From: Candidatus Nitrosocosmicus franklandus
GTDB lineage: Archaea; Thermoproteota; Nitrososphaeria; Nitrososphaerales; Nitrososphaeraceae
Direction: 5' to 3'
Assembly (NCBI RefSeq): GCF_900696045.1
Contig: NZ_LR216287.1
Span: 558,001 to 622,000, forward strand
DNA: 64,000 nt
Below the pieces are notes generated by a model. That model saw only the letters and a program-made list of their open reading frames with translations, was not told where the DNA came from and made no database searches. Both the position numbers and the translations under genes were made by a program. Positions 26,831 to 36,669 of the stretch are shown piece after piece (position 1 is the stretch's first letter; each line of letters starts with the position of its first letter).

Positions 26831-27727
26831 TTATTTTTCCAACTGAGTTATCTTCTTTGAGACTGCATCTATTGTATATGTTACTGTAAACGGTTCACCG
26901 GAAGTTTTGTGAAATACCAAGGCATTTCCTGCAAAATCCAAAGTTCCTGAGCTTATTCCCGTTCCGTTTAATTCTATTGGAACATCTACTAGATGCCTGA
27001 GATGAGTTATAGCAATACTCTTATTTCCAGGCAATACAGAGTAATATGGTTCGCCGTGCAAAGCTTCAGGTTTTTCTTGTGGAGCATATGTATGCAAAAC
27101 CTCAACTTCAATGGGTTTACTTGCGGTAAAGGTAACAGTTCCTGTCCATATGTAACCGTCGTTTCTTAAAGGCAGAGCAAAAACCACCTCATGAGTAGGT
27201 TGGCCCGGATGTCTAACAGGAGCCGGAGCAGACATGGATGTATTTTGTATAACTACTTCTTTGAGGCCCAGTAACGGTGACAGAGTAGAATTTTGAATTT
27301 TAGATTGAAGGGGTGAGGAGGAGGAGGAGGAGGAGGAGGAATTTGATACATAATAATTATCACTATCAGATGATTTTTCTCTTACAATTTTATTAATTTG
27401 ATCTACAAAACTAGAAAAAGATTGTAGTGATAGATTCCGAATATTTGTATCAAAGTTAGAAGACGTAGCAGATGTTTCGTTAGTATTTGAAATACCCGTC
27501 ATATTTTCTGCCCCTATAATATCATTTTCAATGGCTCCTTTTGTTACACCGTCAATCATATTCGAATAGTTTTGTGCAAAAGCTCCAGGTATAACCATAA
27601 ACCCCATAAAGATGGAAAAGCCAAACATAATCAAAATCACGCCTAGTTTTAGGTTTGAAACTACCTCTTTATCAGACAACTTTAGGGTGGAAAGTATCTT
27701 TTTGTTATCTTCCTCATTAGAACACAT
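26831..27727 (-). CDS. Membrane-anchored exported protein with serine tract
   Basis: A 298-residue protein with a cytoplasmic basic stretch of about 30 residues, a membrane or signal segment at about 31-50 and likely cleavage at AFAQ. A low-complexity region follows (about 55-150), including a run of nine Ser encoded by a GAG-type microsatellite. The C-terminal domain (about 165-298) is compact: HPGQPTHEVVFALPLRNDG, GTVTFTASKPIEVEVLH and HKTSGEPFTVTYTIDAV. This looks like an immunoglobulin-like or cupredoxin-like beta sandwich with several His. I recognise no named family. Confidence 0.7.
   Translation of the reverse strand: MCSNEEDNKKILSTLKLSDKEVVSNLKLGVILIMFGFSIFMGFMVIPGAFAQNYSNMIDGVTKGAIENDIIGAENMTGISNTNETSATSSNFDTNIRNLSLQSFSSFVDQINKIVREKSSDSDNYYVSNSSSSSSSSSPLQSKIQNSTLSPLLGLKEVVIQNTSMSAPAPVRHPGQPTHEVVFALPLRNDGYIWTGTVTFTASKPIEVEVLHTYAPQEKPEALHGEPYYSVLPGNKSIAITHLRHLVDVPIELNGTGISSGTLDFAGNALVFHKTSGEPFTVTYTIDAVSKKITQLEK
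27315..27340. repeat. Trinucleotide (GAG)n microsatellite
   Basis: About nine GAG units in a row inside the gene 26831-27727, reading as a serine run on the coding (minus) strand. Unit changes stay in frame, so length variation would only lengthen or shorten the Ser linker. Confidence 0.85.
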
Positions 27728-27970
27728 ATCGTAGATATTATCGATACTTTCCAGATAAAAAATGTTTTCTGTTTATGGCAAAGTATGATCGAATAGATCC
27801 GAGATAAATTAGAGAGCTTTGGTATCCCAAAAAAGGAAATATTTACTATTGCGCTTTTGATCCATAATAATAACAATAAATTATGACACTTCAGAGTAGA
27901 GGAAGTTTGGTGAGATAATAAATAGATAGTGACAAATCAGACGAACATGACATACGACAATTGAATCGTA

Positions 27971-28996
27971 TCACTTGACAGATTTCATGAATAGTTCAAT
28001 TGACTCGACGTCAAAAGGATCTTGAAATGCTAATAAAAACTGTTCAACACCCAGATCAACATATTTTGAAACCAAGGAATGAATTTCATCACAAATTCCT
28101 ATTAGCCCTCTCCCCAATATCTGATTATACGCTTCAGTTCCTCTTTCCTTTTCAAGGACTGCTTTCTTTTTTTGCAACTCTTTTTCTGATTCAGCTATTA
28201 ATACTTCTAGTTCTATAGATTTCTTTGGATGAGGTCCTGATGCGTTTTTAAAGACAGATGATACAGTATTTCCTGTTGTTTGAAACACCTTATGGAATTT
28301 TAAGTTCATAGAAGAGAACTGAGTTGGTGACATGTAAGAGGATTCCCAGATATCAGAATACTTTGCTGCTATTTGCAACATTCTTTTACTTTTGGCTGCA
28401 ATTGTAATGGGGATGTCCAGAATAGGTTTGGTCATTATAGCTCCATTTGTCTTAAAATATTCTCCGTCATGATAAACAGGATTTCCATAATCCCCGTTCT
28501 TCTTGTCATTTGATCTGGCAAAACCTGAAGAGGAACCATTACTTTTGTCAATGGAATCTGTTTTTCCTATTAATTTTCGAAATAGGCTAATACCTTCCTC
28601 TAACATAGTAAGGCGTACACCAGCGTTAGGATAATTAATGCCGTAAGGATTCCACCAAGAAATAGAATATTTTGAAGCAGCGCCTGCACCAGTCCTAAAC
28701 TCAAGTCGACCAGCTGATATATCTTGAAACGTGATGGACTGTTTAGCAAGTAATGCCAAACTTCTGTATTCAGGATTAATATACGTAATGACTGGTCCAA
28801 GTTTAATGATTTTTGTCAATGAAATTAACGAAGATATAACTGTCCAACAGTCAAAGTCTAGGTTTGTTAAGGACTCACCATAAAAAAAACCATAATACCC
28901 TAATTTTTCTGCCAAAAGGCATGTATCTCTTATTCTATGATATTCTCCTCCCCAACACTCAAGACAATATCTTGGTTTATTCAATAATAAAATCAA
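27971..28996 (-). CDS. LLM-class flavin- or F420-dependent oxidoreductase
   Basis: A 341-residue luciferase-like TIM barrel. Characteristic stretches are AEKLGYYGFFYGESL, LTKIIKLGPVITYI, ISAGRLEFRTGAGAA and later PITIAAKSKRMLQIAAKYSDIW. The family uses FMN or coenzyme F420; thaumarchaea make F420, so that is likely. Substrate is unknown. Residues about 140-170 contain a Ser/Asn-rich loop longer than usual. It is a single gene flanked by about 240-300 bp of non-coding DNA. Confidence 0.88.
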   Translation of the reverse strand: MILLLNKPRYCLECWGGEYHRIRDTCLLAEKLGYYGFFYGESLTNLDFDCWTVISSLISLTKIIKLGPVITYINPEYRSLALLAKQSITFQDISAGRLEFRTGAGAASKYSISWWNPYGINYPNAGVRLTMLEEGISLFRKLIGKTDSIDKSNGSSSGFARSNDKKNGDYGNPVYHDGEYFKTNGAIMTKPILDIPITIAAKSKRMLQIAAKYSDIWESSYMSPTQFSSMNLKFHKVFQTTGNTVSSVFKNASGPHPKKSIELEVLIAESEKELQKKKAVLEKERGTEAYNQILGRGLIGICDEIHSLVSKYVDLGVEQFLLAFQDPFDVESIELFMKSVK

Positions 28997-29293
28997 GTGA
29001 TAAGATATTTTTTAAGTAATCCACAAACAGCTATCTAAGAAAAATTGAATTAGTAGGATTGATAGAGTTTCCAGTAATATCTTTAATCGCAATACTTGTC
29101 AATATAAAGCAATAACTTACTAGATGATTTTAGTAGTATCTAGATCTATTCTCTAGTTATAAGAGGAGAGATAATAACGACAATCTGCGTTTTTTATTGC
29201 TTCTCATTATTTTTGCAAAATGCATCTATCATGTTATTTTTTACTTCAAAAACGTAAAGGCAGTTTTTTAATGACTACAAATACCACTACCTT

Positions 29294-30799
29294 CTACTCT
29301 ACATAGTGCTGATGAACCAATTGATCATAAAATCTTATTGATTTGATATTGACGAATTCAAACATGCCGTGCTTGGATAGTTCACGCCCAAATCCACTAT
29401 TTTTGATCCCACCAAATGGAACTCTAGGATCTGATATCACAACATTATTGACAGTTACGATTCCTGCTTGAAGTAACTTTGAATACTTTTCTGCCTTGTT
29501 CAGATTTTGAGTCCACACACTTGCACCTAAACCAAATTGCGTATCGTTTGCAATTTCAATTGCCGCTTGCTCATCCTCAACAACTATTACAGGGGCAACC
29601 GGACCAAAAGTCTCTTCTCTTGCCACTTCCATTTTAGGAGTAACGTTTTTGAGTATAGTAGGTTTGTAAAAGTAGCCTTTGTTCAAGCTAGAGCCATTAC
29701 CACCATCCTCTCCAACTTTTTGTCCCTTATTGCCGAGTCTCTGACCGCCAGTAACCAGCTCCGCGCCTTCTTTAATTGCTCTTTTTACCATTTCGTCAAT
29801 ATTTTCAACAGCGGCTTGATTAACCAATGGACCTATATCGGTTTCCTCAGACAAAGGGTTACCTATTTTAAGTCTCTCTGTCTTTTCAATGAATTTTTCC
29901 AAAAATTGATTAGCAATGTTTTTAACAACTATAAATCGCTTAGAAGCGATACAACTTTGACCACAATTAATAAACCTACCTTTAACTGCCCCACTTGATG
30001 CCTTATCAATATCGGCATCTTCGCATACTATAAAGGGGTCACTACCTCCTAACTCTAATACAATCTTCTTCAATCTTGACGTCGCATGCTGAGCCACTTT
30101 AGCTCCTACAGGTACGCTCCCAGTAAAAGTAACAGCACTTACATCCTCAGAATCGATCAAATATCCTGCCTCGGCTCCGCTGGCAACGACTGTTTTGAAT
30201 ACAAAATCTGGTAAACCAATTTTCTCAAATATTCTTTCTATTTCCAATCCACACTGCATAGTAACGCTTGATGGCTTTAAGATAATGGTATTGCCTGCTA
30301 TCAATGACGGGGCAGCAAATCTCAAAGCCTGCCAGTATGGAAAATTCCAAGGCATTAAGCTTGCAATTACTCCCAACGGTTCGAATGTAACTATTGATTT
30401 TCTTGCATCTGTATTAATAACTTCGTCATGTAGAAAGACCCCACCGTTATCGGCAAAATACTCTACAGCCCAAGCACATTTATCTATCTCGGACCTGGCC
30501 TCTTTAATGGTTTTCCCCATTTCCATGGTGGCTACCTTTGCAAGTTCATCTCGCTCCTTTTTGAGCTCATTTGCAAAAGCGTATAGATATCCGGTTCTTC
30601 TCCCATAGTCTTTTCTCCATTCTTTAAAGGCTTTCTTAGATTTCCTTGCGACATCAAAAACCTCTTCCCTGGTTATGACACTGTATTCATTGATTACCTC
30701 TTCAGTATAGGGATTAACTGTCCTTATTTTTTTTGATGGATTATAATTACCATCATGATTATTTTTTATTCTACTTGAAGAAACACTAGAAGAACTCAA
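29294..30799 (-). CDS. NAD(P)-dependent aldehyde dehydrogenase
   Basis: A 501-residue protein of the aldehyde dehydrogenase superfamily, closest by pattern to succinate-semialdehyde dehydrogenases. The general base Glu is in VLELGGSDPF and the nucleophilic Cys in NCGQSC. The cofactor loop FTGSVPVG and the motif MPWNFPYWQALR are present. The N-terminal 20 residues (Ser-rich) look like an extension, and a later Met is possible. In thaumarchaea succinic semialdehyde is an intermediate of the 3-hydroxypropionate/4-hydroxybutyrate cycle, so a link is possible, but substrate specificity cannot be read here. Confidence 0.9.
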   Translation of the reverse strand: MSSSSVSSSRIKNNHDGNYNPSKKIRTVNPYTEEVINEYSVITREEVFDVARKSKKAFKEWRKDYGRRTGYLYAFANELKKERDELAKVATMEMGKTIKEARSEIDKCAWAVEYFADNGGVFLHDEVINTDARKSIVTFEPLGVIASLMPWNFPYWQALRFAAPSLIAGNTIILKPSSVTMQCGLEIERIFEKIGLPDFVFKTVVASGAEAGYLIDSEDVSAVTFTGSVPVGAKVAQHATSRLKKIVLELGGSDPFIVCEDADIDKASSGAVKGRFINCGQSCIASKRFIVVKNIANQFLEKFIEKTERLKIGNPLSEETDIGPLVNQAAVENIDEMVKRAIKEGAELVTGGQRLGNKGQKVGEDGGNGSSLNKGYFYKPTILKNVTPKMEVAREETFGPVAPVIVVEDEQAAIEIANDTQFGLGASVWTQNLNKAEKYSKLLQAGIVTVNNVVISDPRVPFGGIKNSGFGRELSKHGMFEFVNIKSIRFYDQLVHQHYVE

Positions 30800-30893
30800 G
30801 TGATGCTCGACATCCTCCTGTATAAAATTAGCAACCTAACTTTAATTTTGATATTGTATGAGAATTAAACTTTACTAAAGATGGTGGTCATGG

Positions 30894-31064
30894 TTAGATA
30901 GATAGAGACCCTGAACGCTCAAATTCACTCTCCATACTTGCATTTTCAAAAGGAATGTTGAATGATTTCATTTGTTTCAATCTAAAGTAAATAAGGGTAG
31001 ATTGTAGATAACTAACGGTATTTTGAATGATCGATTGGTCGATTGATTTAAGAATAATACACAA
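30894..31064 (-). CDS. Possible small protein, 56 aa
   Basis: A TTG-started frame inside an otherwise empty 384-bp gap (30800-31183). The translation is helical and mixed in composition (SIIQNTVSYLQSTLIYFRLK, then FENASMESEFERS), better than random A/T translation. It has no recognised family, no visible ribosome-binding site and no clear TATA box. Treat as tentative. Confidence 0.22.
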   Translation of the reverse strand: MCIILKSIDQSIIQNTVSYLQSTLIYFRLKQMKSFNIPFENASMESEFERSGSLSI

Positions 31065-31183
31065 TCATGGATAATTCTTTGCTAGATCGTCATCGGTATA
31101 TATGTTCAATCAAATAGTGATGAGCCATCCATACAAAAAAAGAATGCAACCAATAATTAGTAAGGCCACCAACAAATACCTGA

Positions 31184-31828
31184 TTATGATATTCTGGCTT
31201 TTGGTAAATTCCAATTATATTTTATAGCCAATAGTCTTATTCCAGTCGCGACTAGAATCCCCGTGACTGCTGCAATTACTGGGTCAGTCAGAAGGATCAG
31301 GAGATAAAATACCAATACCCCTCCAAAACTTGCTGTAGCATACAATTCTCTCACGAAAACCAAAGGTACCTCATTTACAAATACATCTCTAAGAATGCCT
31401 CCCCCTGTGGCAGTGATTAGTCCGGCAAAAGTTATCAAAAGTATATTCGGTCCAAATATTGCGTAAGCCATAGTGGCACCTATGATTGTAAAAACTCCCA
31501 GACCAATCGCATCGCATTTTAGAAATAGATTCCAGTGTTTTTTTAATTTGGGATATGACAAAAATAGTATGAATCCAGTTACTATTGTAAGGGTAAAATA
31601 AACAGGATCGGATAATGCAGCTGGAGGGAACCGGCCAAATAAAACATCTCTTATTATTCCACCAGATAATCCAGCAACTGTTGAAAGAATTACGATGCCA
31701 ACTAAATCAGATTTTTGTTCGATTGCTTTGAATGCGCCAGTAACGGCAAATGCCACAGTGCCGAAATAGTCAAGATACAAAATGATTTGAGGATAATAAA
31801 AATTTAAGAGCGCTAGAAAATCAACCAT
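31184..31828 (-). CDS. TRIC/YadS-type membrane channel protein
   Basis: A 214-residue membrane protein with seven predicted helices in two similar halves. Each half carries the family's Gly-rich motif: LSGGIIRDVLFGRFPP in the first, ATGGGILRDVFVNEVP in the second. These match the bacterial and archaeal homologues of trimeric intracellular cation channels (old name UPF0126). It probably conducts monovalent cations across the cell membrane. It is followed by the small membrane protein gene upstream at 31927, transcribed in the same direction and 98 bases apart. Confidence 0.9.
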   Translation of the reverse strand: MVDFLALLNFYYPQIILYLDYFGTVAFAVTGAFKAIEQKSDLVGIVILSTVAGLSGGIIRDVLFGRFPPAALSDPVYFTLTIVTGFILFLSYPKLKKHWNLFLKCDAIGLGVFTIIGATMAYAIFGPNILLITFAGLITATGGGILRDVFVNEVPLVFVRELYATASFGGVLVFYLLILLTDPVIAAVTGILVATGIRLLAIKYNWNLPKARIS

Positions 31829-31926
31829 AGGCTATCTCTGACTCACAAATATATCTCTGTATCCAGATCAGATTTGCAATAAAAGAAGATCGATTGGGCG
31901 TGCAGGTTGGCTATTTGTTCCAAAAC

Positions 31927-32244
31927 CTAAAACGGACTAGGAAATGTAGGCAAAAATACCCCTACAATAGAAACTACTATCCAAAGTACCACTGCAATCA
32001 AGATTGCCTTGAGCCATCCTGTGCTATATAGCCATTTTAAGGCTACAAGCCATATTATACCACCTATAGCTGCTGCAACAATTCCGTTTCCAAAAATATA
32101 GTTTATAAACCCAAACATAATCGAACCAAGTAGTGCCGCCAAAAGTGCTATCTTTAAACCTTCTTTTTCCCCAAGCAATTTTGTTACAATATATATCAAA
32201 ATAGTCGAAATTGCAAGTCCTATCAAAAAACTAATAATTCCCAA
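31927..32244 (-). CDS. Small polytopic membrane protein, 105 aa
   Basis: Four hydrophobic segments separated by short loops: about residues 2-20, 31-52, 55-70 and 80-98. Gly and Ile are dense (FGNGIVAAAIGGIIWLVAL), and a single charged hairpin (KLLGEKEGLK) lies between helices 1 and 2. No named family is certain. It precedes the TRIC-like gene on the same strand and may be cotranscribed with it. Confidence 0.7.
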   Translation of the reverse strand: MGIISFLIGLAISTILIYIVTKLLGEKEGLKIALLAALLGSIMFGFINYIFGNGIVAAAIGGIIWLVALKWLYSTGWLKAILIAVVLWIVVSIVGVFLPTFPSPF

Positions 32245-32303
32245 TTACAAAATGATTACGAAGTAACTGGTATTAACTTTATTGCTTACATCACGAGTAT
32301 CAA

Positions 32304-32444
32304 ATGCAGAAGACAGGGAATCAATTTGGACCTGCAAATATTCAAAAGAGGATCAACTTATTGTCAATAAACCCTGCAATAATCGTGGTTTTATCTTATT
32401 CAAGGTACGGTAATACGTTCAGGACGGCTGATCTGAGCAGATAG
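32304..32444 (+). CDS. Possible 46-aa frame, flavodoxin-like remnant
   Basis: An ATG-started frame of 46 codons in the 400-bp gap between the small membrane protein gene and the creatininase pseudogene. Its middle, AIIVVLSYSRYGNTFRTA, resembles the first strand and phosphate loop of flavodoxin or WrbA-type proteins (YSRYGNT). Nothing else of the fold follows. It may be a fragment of a lost gene next to another decayed gene. Confidence 0.25.
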   Translation: MQKTGNQFGPANIQKRINLLSINPAIIVVLSYSRYGNTFRTADLSR

Positions 32445-32646
32445 CATTCTAAAACAACGAATAATCAAGTGAGAAAGTATCTCTTATTAGTAGGATGTAT
32501 ATATAATACTTTGGTTTAAGTTATATCTCAATGATTGAGCTTTAAAGTATGCTAAATCATTGTATAGTTGCATAAAGTTAACGATGACTAAAACTATGTA
32601 GAGGATCTTAGTAAAGTACAAATTTGTAATTTGGGATAGATGAAGC

Positions 32647-33465
32647 CTATTTGTGATTACCAAGTCTGATACCATATTTCCGATCAGTCGAATCCATTTT
32701 GTTCAAAAAATCAAGGATTATCTCCGAAAGTATTTTTATAATTTCTTCCTTTTTTGACTTTTGCAGACCGTGGTGCTCCAGTGGCACCAGTGTTAGTAAG
32801 CTCATTAAATTTCCAGTAAATTCGAATATCCTCGCCCGGCAGATTTGGAATTGTATTCTCAGGAGCCAAATCTAAATTAACCGTCAGGTCTTATAGCCAG
32901 CATGTCTAAAGTTTCAGCCTCTCCTCCATGGCCTAGTCCATCCCACACATCAAAAATAGACCTATTTTTGACCCACCAAAGTCCACCATGATTCTAGGCA
33001 TGTAATTACCATTTCAGAGTATTTTTTTAATATTTCTAGAGGCAGTATCTACTGGAGCGATGTTTCCATCGTGACCATTTACTATTATAGCTCGTCTGAT
33101 TCCATTTGATGCCAGATATTCAAGAAGTCTTCAATCAGACATATCATAGTAGAAGATCTCAAACTCATTGTCATCGGATAATCTGTATGACGAATGCTAA
33201 CTCCGTATGGAACAACAGGAACGACAATAAGATTAAACTGTTTTCTATCAACATCTACGCCTGCACTAGCAGTACCGGTCACTAGGTTTGATTGTGAATT
33301 GACGATATTGTCCAAGATCGACTGAACAAGATAAATCGGAAAAAGAAAATCAGAACTAAATGGAAGATGATCGCCGAGGTTTTCATATGATCCAAGCACC
33401 AAAAATACAATAGTTTCTCAATTCTATTGCTTTCTTACCTCTGCAGCATTCATATCTTCAAGCAT
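32647..33465 (-). pseudogene. Creatininase-family amidohydrolase pseudogene
   Basis: The ATG at 33465 starts MLEDMNAAEVRKQ, then TAG (33424-33426) and TGA (33418-33420) interrupt. The same frame continues with the family's metal-site strand LGSYENLGDHLPFSSDF and VVPYGVSIRHTDYP. After a stop near 33090 another frame gives AIIVNGHDGNIAP, the family's NGHGGN hallmark. Further shifts give DVWDGLGHGGEAE, NLDLAPENTIP and IYWKFNELT. The coding trace ends in LSEIILDFLNK to a TAG at 32647. The full length (about 273 codons) equals an intact creatininase. Several independent stops and shifts show real decay. It lies just downstream of the amidase gene. Confidence 0.82.
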
Positions 33466-33610
33466 GTATTTTCTTTTTAAGTCCTGTACATTAAAAGTTA
33501 AAGCATTTGTATCGTTTTAAAGGTTATTATGAAATTACATCATAATCTAGTTAATGCATAAAAACTCCAAGGAACCCCAATAACGCTTTGTATTTGACTA
33601 ATTATTCCAT

Positions 33611-35047
33611 CTATCTAGGCGAGGTTTGCTTGTTACAAGTAAGTTTTTCGATGCAAATCCCCGTTTCAAAGACCAAATCATCTTTGTAGGGTGCACTGAC
33701 AAGCTGTAATCCAATGGGTATGGTCCGTTCGTTAGGATCAGATTTGAACAAAGGAATTGTCAAGGCTGGAAATCCAATACTATTAAATACAATAGTGTTT
33801 CTTAGTAACAAATCCCGTACTCTTTTATTCTTATCGTTAATAGTGACACGAGTTGTACGGAGTCGAGGAGCACGAATCACAGTGGTAGGTAGGAGGAGTA
33901 CACGATTAGATCTATCAAAGACACCTAAGAATTTGTTCCTAATTTTTCTAATCATATTTTTGGCATTTAGATAAGTGGAACGATCAATTCTACTCCCTTT
34001 CAACAGCATATTTCTTACCTCTTCGGATAAGTGACCTGAATCAATTTGCATCTTTGAAAAATGAACTTTGAAAGCTTCATACAATCGAACTGTTTTCCAA
34101 CTTTTGTAATATTCTGCAGTAAGGCTGAGATGGACGTCCAAAACCTCAATCCCTTTACTTTTCAACAAAGATATTAAATTAAAAAATTCATATCTTATTT
34201 CCTTGTCCAAAATATCAAGAAAATGATTTGAAGGACACAACAACTTCAGAAGCTTTGGAAAGCCGTTACCATAGTGGAATCGTGATCTTGTGAAATCGGT
34301 CATCTTCGGACTGTGATATCTACCAGATGAATTAAGGACGTTGTGAATAATTTGTGAATCAATTGTCTTTCGCGTTATTATTCCAATATGATCTAGTGAA
34401 GGACTAAGAGGTAAAATACCGGACATACTAATAGTACCATATGTTGGTTTCATTCCAACAACTCCACAAAATGATGAAGGAACCCTAACTGAGCCTCCTG
34501 TATCTGTGCCAATAGAAAAAACAACCATGCCCGTAGCTACAGCAACAGCTGAACCACCGCTGGATCCGCCTGAAATTCTCGACGGATCGAACGGGTTTTT
34601 AGAATCACCGAAATGAACATTTTTTCCTGTTATTCCTGAAGCTAATTCGTTCATGTTGTTAGTACCTACAAGAATTGCACCTGCATTTGTCAATTTTTCG
34701 ACTACAGCTGCTGTATCTTTTGATACATAATCAGAGTAATACCTAGAGCCGGCAGTAAATTTAACATCCCTTACGTGTATCAGATCCTTTACTGAAAAAG
34801 GGATACCATGAAGTGGTCCTCTGTATTCGTTTGATTTAAGCAATCTTTCAGATTCTTTAGCTTGACTCAGAAGGATCTCCTCTGGTATGACAGTTATAAA
34901 AGAGTTAAGAATCGAGTTTAACTTTTTGATTCGAAAAAGACATTTATTTACTAAATCTACTGGAGATAACAATCCTTTTTTTAATTGCGGTATTATATCA
35001 ACGAGACTCATATCTTCATTCACATGATTTAACCAAAAATTATCCAT
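33611..35047 (-). CDS. Amidase-signature family hydrolase
   Basis: A 478-residue amidase with the Ser-cisSer-Lys triad: Lys87 in PFSVKD, the cis-Ser in GGSSGGS (162-163) and the nucleophile Ser186 in TDTGGSVR. The core is like GatA, but no gatB/gatC/gatE neighbour is seen and the C-terminal half diverges, so a free-standing amide hydrolase is more likely than tRNA amidotransferase. It sits directly upstream of the creatininase pseudogene on the same strand, 145 bases apart. The two may once have worked on the same nitrogenous compound. Confidence 0.9.
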   Translation of the reverse strand: MDNFWLNHVNEDMSLVDIIPQLKKGLLSPVDLVNKCLFRIKKLNSILNSFITVIPEEILLSQAKESERLLKSNEYRGPLHGIPFSVKDLIHVRDVKFTAGSRYYSDYVSKDTAAVVEKLTNAGAILVGTNNMNELASGITGKNVHFGDSKNPFDPSRISGGSSGGSAVAVATGMVVFSIGTDTGGSVRVPSSFCGVVGMKPTYGTISMSGILPLSPSLDHIGIITRKTIDSQIIHNVLNSSGRYHSPKMTDFTRSRFHYGNGFPKLLKLLCPSNHFLDILDKEIRYEFFNLISLLKSKGIEVLDVHLSLTAEYYKSWKTVRLYEAFKVHFSKMQIDSGHLSEEVRNMLLKGSRIDRSTYLNAKNMIRKIRNKFLGVFDRSNRVLLLPTTVIRAPRLRTTRVTINDKNKRVRDLLLRNTIVFNSIGFPALTIPLFKSDPNERTIPIGLQLVSAPYKDDLVFETGICIEKLTCNKQTSPR

Positions 35048-35363
35048 TTAATTAAAGTTTGAGTGAAAAAGACTTAAAGTTATTTGGGGGCAGAAACATA
35101 GATTTAACAATACATTATGTTGTATTATATAGTCTTAGTTAGACTTAATTTGCAGCGATTTTTACTAGCGTATTGCCAACTTTTGATTTATGGTATAATT
35201 TAGTATATAATTTTCATTTAAAAGTACAAAAGGAAAGAAAAATCCTTAAGAATCAATCAGAACTTTGCACACCTAAAAACAAGTTATAAAATGGGAAAGT
35301 AGATTCATCATTTTGATTAAACCTTAACAAATCTATTAAAGTTGTAAATATGATATCAGGATC
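35048..35363. other. Intergenic, 316 bp
   Basis: Divergent upstream region between the amidase and the small exported protein. It is A+T-rich, with no frame or RNA gene seen. Confidence 0.4.
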
Positions 35364-35711
35364 ATGAACTTGATGAATAAAATCATTACAGGAATAATTT
35401 CTGCTTTACTGGTAGCAGGTATAGTTGGAGCATATGTTCCAAATGCATCAGCAACACTTGCTGGTTTTGGAGTTTGCACTGGAAATAGTGCATTAGGTCA
35501 ACAACCAAGTAGTTCAGGCGAGCAGGAAACAGAACAAGGGCAAGCTGGTGAGGCAGGTGCACAGTCGATAGCACCAGAATTTAACGCTTTAACAGGTAAC
35601 AACTTTAACTTTAATGACCAACAAAACGGCGAATGCTCATTACCTTTGACAGCACTTGAAGAAAGTCCATTGGCTTCCACAGCAGCGATTCAAAATAGTA
35701 CTAGTCAATAG
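35364..35711 (+). CDS. Small exported Gln/Ser-rich protein
   Basis: A 115-residue protein with a textbook Sec signal: MNLMNK, hydrophobic core about residues 7-24, cleavage near NASA. The mature part of about 85 residues is Gln-, Glu-, Ser- and Ala-rich with two Cys (in GVCTGN and GECSLP) that could form one disulfide. A short ordered region PEFNALTGNNFNF lies in the middle. No family or function is recognised; it is probably a secreted or surface protein. Confidence 0.7.
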   Translation: MNLMNKIITGIISALLVAGIVGAYVPNASATLAGFGVCTGNSALGQQPSSSGEQETEQGQAGEAGAQSIAPEFNALTGNNFNFNDQQNGECSLPLTALEESPLASTAAIQNSTSQ

Positions 35712-35940
35712 AATCATTGCAAATTGGATCGATTCTATCAATTTTTTTGACAGGATCCGATATGGATGGTTATCATCGTTTTATTATTTGGAATATTAAG
35801 ATAAACACTCAATTTTTGTATAAATAATCAACAGTATTTATTAGAAGCATATTCAATGGAAAACTTTGACAGTGACTAGTTCGATATTTCGGATTAGGGC
35901 TATTTACGTCATGGCTTTAGTTGCTCGAGTTTGAACAAGT

Positions 35941-36336
35941 ATGAACTCATTATTGGATAATCAAGCCTATAAAAAAGATATACTTCAACGTTATATACTT
36001 CCATACGTATATTTGATTAGATGTTTTTTGACACAGAATAATTTTCCGTTAAAAAGTTGGCATATAGAAAATATGGAAAGAACGGTTATAAAGTATGTCA
36101 AGGGTCTGCCAAGTGATGCATCAAAGTGGGAGATAAGGAAGCATAAAAAATACGGTAAACTATCAAATATAATCAGGAACATAAATTATGATATGAAACA
36201 TGGTGTTACAATCGATCAAGTCATTGAAGTTTTTTTTAAAATAAGACATGAACCTAATTATTATGATTTGCAAAATAATTTGGACGCAATGAATAGATTG
36301 GGAGATTTAGAAAGACACTGGAAAGAAACCTTTTAG
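35941..36336 (+). CDS. Hypothetical protein, 131 aa
   Basis: A basic, aromatic-rich soluble protein (LPYVYLIRCFLTQNNFPLK, then IRKHKKYGKL, ending LERHWKETF). It is probably all-helical and carries neither a signal peptide nor a metal motif. The start is a clear ATG. The charge pattern would suit nucleic-acid or protein binding, but no family is recognised. It is isolated from its neighbours by about 200 bp on each side. Confidence 0.6.
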   Translation: MNSLLDNQAYKKDILQRYILPYVYLIRCFLTQNNFPLKSWHIENMERTVIKYVKGLPSDASKWEIRKHKKYGKLSNIIRNINYDMKHGVTIDQVIEVFFKIRHEPNYYDLQNNLDAMNRLGDLERHWKETF

Positions 36337-36537
36337 AACTTTGGCTTTTGAATTAACAGATGTGAAGAATAATGTCGACCTCATAAAATCTATAAAAACA
36401 TGGTCAATTGGACTAGTTTGATAAACAGTTTGTTTCTAAACGAGATTTAGCAAACTAGGCTTTGATTCATTCTTGTTTATTTGTCTAAAATGCATTTTCA
36501 CTCTCTAGGAGTGAAGAGTGATTTTTACTAACTGAAT

Positions 36538-36669
36538 TTAGCTTCTAGGTCGATATCCAGAATTGATTCTACGGTGTGACGAAGAACAATATCCACAATA
36601 ATCGATTATTCCTTCCTTTCCGTGACACATACATTCACATTTACTTCCTGCTGAAAATTTTTGTCTCAT
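36538..36669 (-). CDS. Cys-rich zinc-binding microprotein, 43 aa
   Basis: From ATG 36669, MRQKFSAGSKCECMCHGKEG is followed by DYCGYCSSSHRR. Five Cys and two His are arranged as C-x-C-x-C-H and C-x2-C-x3-H, enough for one zinc site. The frame is open further to 36729, but the extra residues are hydrophobic translated A/T and I exclude them. The basic tail could contact nucleic acid. Compare the similar microprotein at 60225. Confidence 0.5.
   Translation of the reverse strand: MRQKFSAGSKCECMCHGKEGIIDYCGYCSSSHRRINSGYRPRS

Noticed and set aside
31110-31175. 21-residue hydrophobic peptide overlapping the end of the TRIC-like gene region
   Set aside because: It reads like one membrane helix (LVALLIIGCILFLYGWLIT) but is too short and has only a TTG start; not enough support.
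32487-32675. 62-codon minus-strand frame
   Set aside because: It overlaps the 3' end of the creatininase pseudogene in another frame and its translation has poor composition.
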